Source: Apostichopus japonicus (lineage: Eukaryota; Echinodermata; Holothuroidea; Aspidochirotida; Stichopodidae). Taken from it: a DNA stretch of 64,000 bases. Both the position numbers and the translations under genes were made by a program. The notes beneath the pieces are model-generated. The model did not search any database, was not told the DNA's origin, and saw only the letters and a program-made list of their open reading frames with translations. Positions within the stretch are counted from its first letter, which is position 1. Every line of letters begins with the position of its first letter. Below are positions 13,022-26,100 of the stretch, in pieces. The stretch is from the NCBI RefSeq assembly GCF_037975245.1, contig NC_092576.1, forward strand, positions 39,393,611 to 39,457,610. The letters are read 5' to 3'.

Positions 13022-13368
13022 AGGGTATGAAGACTCGCGTCTAATGCCGGTAATCTGACCTAGTTTCGAATGAGGTGTAACAGAAGTGTTAGACACCACC
13101 ATTGATCCCAGAAAATACACACATACTTGCTACCGTTGGTAATTATACACTAGTGTACAGTCAGTACATACAGCTGCGGTCAATACCCACAGCACAGTGT
13201 ATGAACGATAAAGCGATGGACTTCTCAGGTCCAGCTAAAGATAACAAGGTATCCAGTTTCATTACTGTCTGCATTTTGTAGCGACACGTACAAAACGTCA
13301 CTTGCAAGCAACAGAAAGTTAACTTTTGCAGATGGCCGCACTCGCTTTGGGGCGAGTCTTCAATGCCT
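13022..13368 (-). mobile_element. TTAA MITE family A, copy 2
   Basis: It is flanked by TTAA at 13018-13021 and 13369-13372. Its ends are AGGGTATGAAGACTC and, inverted, AGGCATTGAAGACTC, giving about 15-bp terminal inverted repeats. The internal blocks match copy 1. It lies downstream of the ALDH stop codon. Confidence 0.85.
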
Positions 13369-13372
13369 TTAA

Positions 13373-14152
13373 GTTGTACAGTCATTGACCTACGGATGTA
13401 CCTTTCTGCATCTTCAACAAATGTGAAAATAATGATACAGTCCAAGCGGGTTTCTTGCAAATATCAACTAAAAACATTAGACGTACAGCGAAGGGTAAGG
13501 AGTAACTGCAAGGCCTATGTCAAACATTGTAACCTAGGATAGGCCTAGGATATATTTTTTTGGCCCTGGGCAGTATCATGATAAAGTATTGTAGGATTAT
13601 GAGGAATATGAAACTTTTACTAAAGTTAGCACAGGCCAATGCCTATCATGCCTGAGCTTTCAAAGTTACCATCCTTATGGCCGATTGAGATAAATACACA
13701 TAGCAAGTGGAGCATTATTTTCACCTTCGTTGAAGATGTAGGAATGTACATTTCCATAGGTTAATGACTGTACACACTTATACCTTTCTCCCGCTGTTAA
13801 GTTGGCTCAGTTTGTAGGCATCGGTTGAATTATTAATTATTATCCACATGACATCCAAAACAACTTAACTGCATGGTTGCGTCCACACACATCTCTTAAG
13901 TTAGAATTACAGGTATCCAATTATTTGTGAATGCCATTCTGTCTGCGTCGGAAAAAACGTTAAATATCCAATCCAAAGCAGAACCTGCTCTCGATACCAC
14001 TTGATGCAATTCCAATGTTTAGATTAAATATACGCCAAAGATTTATTTCACTGACCAAAGCCAATGGTTACCTTAGCTGCTATGACTGGAACATCTCAAC
14101 TACCTCATGAGAAAAAGGGACAGCATTTCACCTGAGAATGGGAACTCAACAT
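13373..14152. other. ALDH3-like 3' flank / probable 3'UTR
   Basis: This DNA lies downstream of the ALDH stop on the minus strand. I see no further exon. The messenger 3' end is not determined; no single convincing AATAAA on the minus strand stood out. Confidence 0.3.
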
Positions 14153-14197
14153 TTACCTCTCAATGATTCTACCGACCACTTCATCAACTGCAAAAAC
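14153..14197 (-). CDS. ALDH3A2-like: ALDH3-like exon 13 (stop codon)
   Basis: A TTTCAG-like acceptor is followed by [14 protein letters not shown] and TAA in phase 0. It is short (45 bp), so this terminal exon is less certain than the others. A TAG in the retained upstream intron gives an alternative end. Confidence 0.65.
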   Translation of the reverse strand, partial: VFAVDEVVGRIIER

Positions 14198-17100
14198 CTG
14201 AAATGAAAAGAGAATCCATTTATCACATCTAATTATCAATTTCCTTTATCCAAGTTTATAAGGTTCGAGTCACTCCAAGATTAATGTACGTCGTCCAGTT
14301 ACAGAGTTGTTGACAATTGACAATTCATAATCATGAATGTTAAGTATGAATCAAAAGAGACTGACTTCGGTCAGCTTGCGGCTTTGATAAACCAATGAGG
14401 CTTCTTCGCGAGTTCCTGATTGCAGGAGATTCTCAAATACATACATACATACATGCATACATAATGTACGAACGTTTCAACAATAATTACAAGTGAACTG
14501 TTAATAAGCAGACCTTACGACCATGAACGATGTCTGTGAAAAGTTCTCTGTTAAAAAACTAGGTCACACAAGATACAAGACAAAACACAGATGGGCACAA
14601 ATTTATACAAGATCAAGTGCAACTCACTCTGCACACTAAATAGTTATACAAAAATCAACTTAGAGAAAAATTTATTACAAAATAATTAAAACAAGGTAGT
14701 TACAAACAAAGCACAAGATTAAAAGACACAAATACAAAGATTACAATGTATGTAAAAGCAATATCAGTTCATAATTTCAGATACCATATATCCAGCCAAT
14801 CAGGGAACACACGAACAACATTCTCCTTCTTCATCATTACTGATACCATGGCAACAAGGTACCATTTGAATAATTCATCATATAAGAGTCTGCTGATAAT
14901 ATTCAGTCAATCAGGAAACATGTGAACAACATTTTCACTATTCAGTATCACTGATACCATGGCAACTAGGTACCGTTTGAATAATTCATCATATAACAGT
15001 CTGCTGATAATACTCAGCCAATCAGGAAACATGTGAACAACATTTCTAACTCTTCATCATTACTGATACCATGGCAACATTGTTTGAATAATTCACCATA
15101 TAATAGTCTGCTGATAATGCTCAGCCAATCAGGGAACATGTAAACAACATTCTCCCTCTTCATCATTGATACCATGGCAGCTGGTACGGTTTGAATATTC
15201 ATCATGTAACAGTCTGCTGATAATATTCAGCCAATCAGGAAATATGTGAACAACATTCTCCCTCCCCATCTTTAATGATACCATGGCAACTAGCTGTTTG
15301 AATAATTCATCATATAACAGTCTGCTGATAATATTCAGCCAATCAGGAAATATGTGAACAGCATTTCTCTCTCTTCATCATTACTGATACCATGGCAACA
15401 AGGTACCGTTTGAATAATTCATTATATAACAGTCTGCTGATAATTTTCAGCCAATCAGGAAACATGTGAACAACATTTTCCCTCCCCATCTTTAATGATA
15501 CCATGGCAACTAGCTACTGTTTGAATAATTCATCATATAACAGTCTGCTGATAATATTCAGCCAATCAGGAAATTTGTGAACAGCATTTCTACTGTACCT
15601 CTTCATCATTACTGATACCATGGCAACAAGGTACTGTTTGAAAATTCATCAGATAACAGTCTGCTGATAATATTCAGCCAATCAGGAAATTTGTGAACAG
15701 AATTTCTACCTCTTCATCATTACTGATACCATGGCAACAAGGTGCTGTTTGAAAATTCACCATATATAGTCTGCTGATGATATTCAGCCAATCAGGAAAC
15801 ATGTAAACAACATTCTCCCTCTTCATATATTGATACTATGGCAACTAAGTACTGTTTGAATAATTCATCATGTAACAGTCTGCTGATAATATTCAGCCAA
15901 TCAGGAAATTTGTGAACAACATTTCTCCCTCTTCATCATTACTGATACCATGGCAACTAGGTACCGTTTGAATAATTCATCATATATAACAGTCTGCTGA
16001 TAATATTCAGCCAATCGGGAAATTTGTGAACAGCATTTCTACCTCTTCATCATTACTGATACCATGGCAACAAGGTACTGTTTGAAAATTCCTCAGATAA
16101 CCAGTCTGCTGATAATATTCAGCCAATCAGGAAATATGTGAACAGCATTTCTACCTCTTCATCATTACTGATACCATGGCAACAAGGTACTGTTTGAATA
16201 ATTCACCATATAATAGTCTGCTGATGATATTCAGCCAATCAGGAAACATGTAAACAACATTCTCCCTCTTCATCATTGATACCATGGCAACTAGGTACCG
16301 TTTGAATAATTCATCATGTAACAGTCTGCTGATAATATTCAACCAATCAGGAAATATGTGAACAACATTCTCCCTCCCCATCTTTAATGATACCATGGCA
16401 ACTAGCTACTGTTTGAATAATTCATCATATAACAGTCTGCTGATAATATTCAGCCAATCAGGAAATATGTGAACAGCATTTCTTCCTCTTCATCCTTACT
16501 GATACCATGGCAACAAGGTACTGTTTGAATAATTCATTATATAACAGTCTGCTGATAATTTTCAGCCAATCAGGAAATATGTTAACAGCACACTCCCTTT
16601 GTCATCAATACGAACACCATGGCAACTAGGTACCATTTGGATAATTCATCATATAACAGTCTGCTGATAAAATTCAGCCAATCAGGAAACAAGTAAAAAA
16701 ACATCCTTCTCTACATCTTTACTGCTACCAAGGAAACCGTTTCTAATGTCCATCATATAACAGCCGATCAGGGTAAACAATGACCAATGATTTTACCTTC
16801 AACACCACAGCTACCATGGTAACCAGTAATCCAAGTTTGATCATGAACATCACCCTCTTCTCACTGTTAGTCATTCTTTTCATCAAGAGCGACATCACTC
16901 TCTCCTTCTTCTTGTCATATGGTGGATATCGAACTCTGTATTTGAAATAAGATAGTAAGCATACATGATTATATGTATTGCTTTACAAATAGGTATCCAC
17001 CTAGCAACCCCTATTCCACCTAGCAACCCTTATCAACCTAGCAACCCTTATTCCACCTAGCAACCTGTATTCCACCTACTAAAACTTGTTCAACTGAGCA

Positions 17101-20100
17101 ACACTTGTTCTACCTTATCAACCCTTATTCCATCTAGCAACACTTATTCCATCTAGTACCATTTATTCAACCTAGCAACACTCATTCAACCTAGCAACAC
17201 TCATTCCACCTGGCAACACTTATTTCACCCAGCAACCCTTATTCCATAGCAACCCTTATTCTACCTAGCAACACTTATTCCTCCTAGCAACCCTTATTCC
17301 ACCGAGCAACACTTATTCCACCTAACAAAACTTTTTCCTCCTAGCACTACCGATTCAACCTAGCAACACTCATTCCACCTGGCAACACTTATTCCACCCA
17401 GCAACAATTATTTCCTAGCAACCCTTATTCTACCTAGCACCATTTATTCACCTAGCAACACTCATTCAACCTAGCAACACTCATTCCACCTGGCAACACT
17501 TATTCCACCCAGCAACAATTATTTCCTAGCAACCCTTATTCTACCTAGCAACACTTATTCCTCCTAGCAACCCTTATTCCACCGAGCAACACTTATTCCA
17601 CGTAACAAAACTTTTTCCTCCTAGCACTACCGATTCAACCTAGCAACACTCATTCCACCTGGCAACACTTTTACACCCAGCAACAATTATTTCCTAGCAA
17701 CCCTTATTCTACCTAGCAACACTTATTCCTCCTAGCAACCCTTATTCCACCGAGCAACACTTATTCCACCTAACAAAACTTATTCCTCCTAGCACTACCA
17801 ATTCAACCTAGCAACACTCATTACACCTAGCAACAATTATTCCACCTAGCAACACTCATTCCATCCAGCAACACTTATTCCCTAGCAACCCTCATTCTAC
17901 TTAGCAACACTTATTCCTCCCTTTTCTGACATGAATTTCTTCAAGAGATAAGGCTAAGTAGTTTGGCACAGTAAATTAAAACAGCGAGTGAACAGGTGAT
18001 AGCCAGGTGTACTGTTGTGACTATAACTGTGACGACAACTATGATATAGCACAGAATCCAACAAAAGTTGCTCAATGTGCTTTATATGTGATGACAAAAA
18101 GAAACCATGTAATAACAATGTGAAAAAAATGAGTTTTAAGACTATGATTAAACGGATCAAGTGAGGCCAGAGACCTAAGATCTACTGGAAGTGAGTTCCA
18201 CAAACAGGGTGGGTAGCATGATGAAAGCTGGCATATCTGATCGTTTTCATTCGAGATACTGGAACATTTGGCTGGTTAATCCAATGCATTGTGGGAAATC
18301 TATACACACAACTCACCATTACACTGCCTGCAAATATACCTGAGAGTCTTAAAACTGTGCAAACTTCCACAAGCATATGACAGGCATTCCTAATGCTGTA
18401 TTCCAAATGGAGGACTTTCCATTCTCTTATTTTGTTCTTTGAATTTAACAATTCTGAGGGCCGGTTCTTCCGGAAAAATATTTGTTGCAAAGTGTTGCCG
18501 GACACTTTTCACAATGGTAAACCTTCAATTGGAATAACACAGATGACCTTTGACCTTTTCTATGCTCTATTTGATTCTTGTGTCATTAAAGTAAGAGTTT
18601 TCAGATGGAAGATGTTCGCATAGTTTTAACACTTTTCAGTGGCTTTAATTGAAGACAATGAATGGCATTTAACCTTTCGTCTTGCTAAGGTTACAGGCCA
18701 CAAGACCAAAGGTCCACGAGACTGAACTTAAAAAAGGTTCACGACACAGAAGGTCTTCGAGACTAAGTATAACTACCGGTAAGATTACGTTGATAAAGCG
18801 CGTAATTAAAAAGAATTTACAGCCATTTCTTTTCATAGTGGATACCAGTGACTTGCGCAAGGGGGCTGGGGCGGCTTGCATCGATACTAGGGCTCCACTA
18901 GTGGCGTAACCAGAGGGGTTGTAGGGGGCGAAAGTCCCTGCTCTCAAAAGTCTTGCCCCCCCTGCTGCCCCAAAAGAAATTTTAGAATACAATATAACTG
19001 AATAATTAGATATAGCGATACCCTATTTTAAACAATATTGCCCCCCTTGTCAATCTCTTTGACTCGCTCTGATCAGCCCCTGTAATGAAAAAATCTAGTT
19101 ACGCCTATCGATGGACCATGCACAGACCATCGGTCTCGAGGACCATCGGTTCGCGGAAATTTGGTCTTGCGGACCTTCGGTCTCGTAGAATTCCCTTGTT
19201 AATAGTGGGACAAAACCAAGACCCTATTGGCAGGACAGACGTCTAATCCATCTTTTTTTTTTCAAAACCGTGGCAATTACAAGTTGACTTACCCCATAGT
19301 ACAGTCTAGGTACTTGTAGTAAGGATCTACAAAGCATGGTTTCATGTGACTGAATGTCTTGAAGGATTGACTACCATGGAAAGATCCCATACCACTGGAG
19401 CCTACACCTCCAAACGGTAGCACATCAACTGCAAGATTGAAATCAAACAATAAATATCAACAACAAAAAATTCAAAAATAGGAGGCAAATTTGCTGGAGT
19501 AAGAAATAAGATAAACTGAAGCTTGCTGGACTGGGAAGGGAAATATTGAAATGATTGAATGAAATACCATCATCTTATGCTATCTATGAGTAGATTCAGA
19601 TAATGGCCAACACATTGGTGCAAGTCTGAAAAGAGTTACAGAAATTTTTGCCTTGGAACCAGTGGCAAATAGTAGTAATGTGCCACTAAATGAGCAATCC
19701 AGTCCTTAGTTGGTGCAAGTGAAGATATAACCTTTTCTTTCTCGGGAGTGCCAGTGGGGAGTCGGTTACCTTGTAATAACCATCATGTAACCAGGGATCA
19801 CATCACAGTCTCATTCAAAGCTAGATTATTTTATCACTTCCAGAAACCAGAGGGGAAGGGTTTTTTCACAACAATTACAATTCTTTTCTTTTGATTGATG
19901 TCATGTTGAAAGTATAAATAAACAACAGGAAATTGACTAGAAATTTTAAACAAATTTGAAGATGCGATCTGTTCCCTGTTGTTGATTTTACTTTCACACA
20001 CCATATGGTGCAAATCAAATAACTTGAAATATATATTTACATATCATTTATTTTCACACGGATCAAATAAACATAGTGAGCTTACCACAGTGCAATGTCC

Positions 20101-23100
20101 AAAAATTTAAATGCTGTCTCTAACAGAACGAAAATGCTACTGTATATAAGCACAAACTCCTTAAGACTAAAACTATCGTGAAAAGCAAGGCATTCTTTGT
20201 TTACCGTGAGTACTAGAAAAACAAAACCGACATTGCAGGTGAGCCTTACAGCAACCAACCTACCAGGAAGATTATATCTGCACAATATGTCAAAACTGAA
20301 AAAAATGTCAAAACTGAAAGAATGAATTGAAGGAAAAAAGAGCAAACACCAGGCAGTCAAAAACAGATGCTATGACTAAAATTTGAGCGGAAATTAGACA
20401 ATTAGACAGATTGCATGATGGGAACCATGGCAGGTATATATATATGTTGAAGGAGAGAACCAATGGTTACAAAAAAGCATGAAAAGTCTGATCAGCTTTC
20501 TTTGATAAGCTAGTCAATGCTACATATTCATATCAATATTTATATCACTATTCATATCAGTATTCATAGCAATATTCATAGCAATATTCATATCAATTCA
20601 TATCAATATTTATATCAATATTCATATCTATATTCATATTAATATTCATATTAATATTCATATCAATATTCATATTAATATTCATATCAATATTCATATC
20701 AATATGCATATCAATATTCATATCAATATGCATATTAATATTCAAAAGAAATTGTCCTCAGATCTAACATCAATTTCATGCAATTTCATGAAAACTAACT
20801 TAATTGCAAATCTAATGCTCTGTTAAAGTTTCTGTGATTCCATTCTGATTCCTATCTGGTTCCTAACAGAAGATGCTGCACCTATGGAACAGACTCAAAG
20901 CCGTCCCGTTAGTGTTATTTCATTGAAGTTTATCTGGCCACTGCATCTTGTGTGGGGTGAAAATAACCATTTGCCAGTGGTTCAGTACATCTAAAAACCC
21001 CCTCCTCCCACCCCTCCCCTTCCCTCACCCCTAAATTGTTAAAAAAATACCTATGAGATCCCTGATTATATTTCTTGTACTATTTTGTACACTTAGTATA
21101 AAGTCAGAACTACTCGGAATGAAGTGAGACTACTATACCAAATGTAATTGCTAATACCACTGTAAACTGTTCTCCCATATCATGCTTCAAAGCACTCAAA
21201 CTGACAGTATGAACAGTTCCTTACCTTTATCTGATTCTAATGCTACTACCACTCTATGCTGTCCTCACAAGTCATGCTTCAAAGCACTCATACTGACAGT
21301 ACGAACAGTTCCTAACCTTTATCTGATATATAAATATGATATTCATACTGCTCGTACTGACAATACGAGTGCTCTGAAGCTGGACATGTCAGTACAGTGT
21401 AGAAAGAATTGTCCCAACTGGCTCATCCAACAGTGCTGTAACTACATGTAACCATCATTGTACTACGGAAATGTTACTTAAGGTGACCTCAAAATTGTAT
21501 TAAAATTTCTCTGTAAATTATGTTTCAATTCATCATTTTAGTACAATATGGTAAATTGATGACCTTCTCAGGCAAACAAAATTAAACATTTTGTTGCAAA
21601 ATGGTGAATATGGGAGAAAATATACTTATCATTTTGACACAATATGTTGATATGATGTCGTTCTAATGGGAGTGAACATTATGAATCCTCCCAAATTATA
21701 CAGAGGAGGTTTAAGTTACAAAGCATTTCACTGGTTTTGTGACATAACATTTTCAGAACTTGATCACAACAAAAAACTTGCGAAAAATTAAAATATCATG
21801 CAGTTACATTCTACAATTTCATAAAAATAACATATTGATGCCAAAATAAAAAATTAAAAGAGTGTGTTTGATCCAGTTTCAAGCTAGAAAATAAGCAAAG
21901 TCTCAGCAGTGAAATGACAAGTTGAAGTTTGGTCTCTGTGATGAATAGCTGATGAAGAAAACACAAAATGCACCCCTGACCCTTTGACCCTGTCCCACAA
22001 CCCTCTCTATATTACATCATCATCGTGGAACTTGTGGGACGATGAGCTGATTCTTGCAGCAAGCGCAACACTCAAACAGAAAGAAAACAGTGTATAAAGC
22101 AAGCTAACGGCATTGAAATGAATGCGATATATTCATGCTACACAAATCCAGAACCTGCAACTAACAATATATATACACTTACAGGAATTTCAGGTTTGTC
22201 CTTTTACCTAAAGAGACACATATGTAAAAAAACAAATTATTCATATGTATATATAAAATGAAATTAATCTCTCTTGGTATTCAAATAAAATGTAGTCTTC
22301 CGCCTGCTTTCGTCAAGTTTAAAAAATATTAGAAAACAAGAGATTTAAGAAAAAATGAATAAGTGGGCACTAGATGACACTTTGAAAAGTGTGTTTTGAG
22401 ATTATCATTATTATTATTATTATTGTAACTGTGGAAAAGAGCAAAGAACCTATTCTTTTTGGCTAGAATGGGACTCAAAGCAGGGATCTCATTATAACAT
22501 TTTTCTGTAGTTGTTATTTATAAAGCCATTTCCTTGCTGCGATTCGAACCCGGGCCTCCCGCTTTATATGCGGACACCCTAACCACTAGGCAATGGACGC
22601 TGATTGTATGTCCAGAGTTTCAAGACTGGTAAAGAAGGTCGTAATTCCACTGTAGGCGTTTGTCACCTGTATCGAACAATACTAGTTCTGTTTTTGGTGA
22701 CATATTTGTCTTACTCTAGAGATTAAACATGATTCTAACCAACTCGAAATCATTTGTGATTACTAAAGCCGGATCTCGAAAGAGATACTTTGAACAGACT
22801 TTATGTTACTGAAATGGAGGTAAACGGCAAAGGCAAATGGATATATATAATTGAAATTGTATTTAGTTGGAAAATCCAGAACAGTGGTAAAACTTCCAGC
22901 CTCCACCGGGATTCAAACCTGGCCTCCCACTTTATATGCGGACACCCTAACCACTAGGCTATGGACTCTGATTGTATGTCCAGAGGTTTGAAACCGGTAA
23001 GGAAGGTGGTAGTTCCACTGTACTGTAGGTTTTTGACACCTGTATCGAACAATACTAGTGCTGTTTTTGGTGACATATTTTGCCTTACTCTAGAGATCAA

Positions 23101-26100
23101 ACATGATGCTAACCAAGTCGAAAATCATTTGTGATTCCTAAAGCCGCATCTCGAAAGAGATACTTTGAACAGACTTTATGTTAATGCAATGGAGGTAAAC
23201 GGCAAAGGCAAATGCATATATATAAATGAAAATCGTAATGAGTTGGAAAATCAAGAACAGTGAAAAAACTTCCAGCCTCCACCGGGATTCGAACAAGGGC
23301 ACCCTGCTTTATATTTACATTGAATATTTGTGTGTGTGTTTATAAACACAGTGTGTTGGTAAGGATGACTGAAAAATGGCAACCAATAAGAGTTGTACTA
23401 GGAGGATGTTTCCCAATGAGGAAGGGGGAAGAGAGAGGCAAGTAAATTGGCTGGGAGGGCAATGGGTCACCAAGGAGACACCCCTAGTGGTGGTTCATGA
23501 TGCAATGCCTCCAGAAGCTAAACAGCATTCTTAGGTATTTCTGAATAGTTGCTAAAAACATCAAAATAAAAATACATTAAAGATACATTCCTCTGAGGTT
23601 TCCTTATATGGCAATGGGTCACCAAGGAGACACCCCTAGTGGTGGTCCATGATGCAATGCCTCCAGAAGCTAAACAGCATTCTTAGGTATTTCTGAATAG
23701 TTGCTAAAAACACCAAAATAAAAATACATTAAAGATACATTCCTCTGAGGTTTCCTTATATAGCATATTGTTAAATTCCTCCCCCCCCTTTTTTTTCCTG
23801 ACAATCCCCACACCTCTGATTCAAGAGATCATATAAAAACTTTGATTATGATATGATAATGTCCTAGTTATGTCACGAGGAGCAAGCAATCAAATGTGAC
23901 GTTTACAGAGACGTTCTGTTTGATTTGTAAATATCACACAATATTGCCAAGAAGAAGATGTTTACAGAAACAGTATAGGTCAGAGTACTGTACATTACAA
24001 GCATACAGCTTCGCCCAGTCTGTCATCAACCACTCGACCCATACCGAGTACGAAACTAAATGATAATATAATGGAATTTGATACAAGCTTACTCTACCAG
24101 TATTTGTTATAAGGAGCGTTTTGAGAATGGCATGTGACTGGTGCAACGAGTCCAGCCAACCACTTCAACATCGAGTGTTCGAGGTTAGTGAGAGTGCTTG
24201 GTATTAATATGATGACAGTCCCTATTGTCTAAAGTAATATATTACCACTCAGCCACGGTAATGGTAGGGTAATTCAGACACTCGCGATTTTAACAAGTGA
24301 ATAATTTGTTGTCCGCATTTTGAACCTGCTGCCCTGTATGAAATCTGCTTTTTTATGTTGTCCTCTCTTTATTTTAGAGGAAATTTCTGCCCGAGTTGAG
24401 TTGGTAGGGAATTTGTCATTCCAATGTGACTATTCTTTCTTTAATCCCAAATGAGATTAGCCTCGATAATCCCATTCTACTTTTATCCTGTTATTCCACT
24501 TCACTTATTCTTTCTTTAATCCCAAATGAGATATAGCCTCCATAATCTCAAATTGCTTTTATCCTGTGTCATTCCAATGCGACTATTCTTTCTTTAATCC
24601 CAAATGAGATTAGACTCGATAATCTCATTTTGTTTGTATCCTGTGTCTTCCAATGCAACTATTCTCTCTTTAATCCCAAATGAGATTAGCTTTGATAATC
24701 TCAATTTGCTTGATCTTGTGTCTTGCAATGCAACTAATCTTTCTTTAATCCCAAATGAGATTAGCCTTGATAATCTAAATTTGCTTATTATCTTGTGTCA
24801 TTCCAATGTGACTATTCTTTCTTTAATCCCGAATGAGATATAGCTTCCATAATCAGAAATTGCTTTTATCGTATATCATCCCAATTCACTTATTGTTTCT
24901 TTAATCCCAATGAGATTAGCCTCGATAATCTCATTCCGTTTTTATCCTGTGTCATTCCAATGCAGCTATACTTTCTTCAATCCTGAATAAGATTAACCTC
25001 TATAAATCTCATTGCTTTTTATCATCTTTCATCAGAATCATTATGTCCCACTCTGAGAACAAAATGAATGAACATAGATCTGTCATAACATTACAAATTT
25101 ACATGTCTGTTCTGCCATCACAATATGAATCATCCCCTACCTTCAAAATGTGTAATCACCATGTGTCATCACCATGTGTAATCACACCGTCATCGTGTGT
25201 AATCGCAATGTGTAATCACACTGCGTAATCACCACGTCGAAATCACAATGTGTCATCACAATGTCGTCATCACAACGTCGTCATCACAATGTGTAATCAC
25301 AATGTCGTAATCTCAGCGTGTAATCACATTGTGTAATCGCATTGTGTAATCGCATTGTGTAATCACAATGTGGAATCACAATGTGTAATCACAATGTCGT
25401 CATCACAGTGACGTAAACACATATTGAATATATATCCTACAACAGTGTAATCACAGCTTGGACATGATCATCTGTTTCACCAAAAGTGATTATTATTTTG
25501 ACATAACACCAAGAATGACAAAACGTTCTAACAATTCTCCTACTCATTGCGAGATCGTACCTACATTTTCGTTGCAAATTTACCCACTTTTGGCCCAGTC
25601 AAACTGTCTGAAATCTCATAAGATGGTGAAATTCTCTTAAATCAGAAACTTCAGTCTTTCCCTATCCTTGTTACCACACTTTGTAATCACAACCATGTAA
25701 TCCCAAAATAGATTATCCGTAATCTTCTTATCACAGGGAGTGTTAGCTCAGTGGTTAACGCCGGTGCCTTTCAACCATAAGGTCCCCGGTTCGAGTCGCT
25801 CCCAGATTAATGTATGTTGCCCAGTTACAGAGTTGTTGACAATTGACAATTCATAATCATAGACGTTAAATATGAATGTGACAGACTGACTTCGGTCAGC
25901 TTGCGGCTTTGATAAGCCAATGAGGCTTCTTCGCGAGTTCCTGCTTGCAGGAGGATCTAATATACATACATACATACATACATACATACATACATACACA
26001 CACACATACATACATACATACAGGGACGTTATCTTCTTTAGATTCAAAGCGATTCTTCTTCACGACACCAAGAATGAGGTTGTATTATTCTAATTATTCT

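Noticed and set aside
14780-16720. Possible CRISPR-like array
   Set aside because: The ~110-bp units are contiguous without unique spacers and lie in an intron of an animal gene; it is a satellite.
22541-22610. Genuine tRNA gene (anticodon ATA)
   Set aside because: The acceptor arms pair poorly and the same head recurs twice with a common non-tRNA body, so it is a SINE head.
24415-25035. Possible CRISPR-like array with ~77-bp period
   Set aside because: The whole unit repeats, with no repeat-spacer alternation, and the genome is eukaryotic.
25736-25803. Genuine tRNA gene
   Set aside because: The acceptor stem pairs but D and anticodon arms do not fold well, and the SINE body follows directly.
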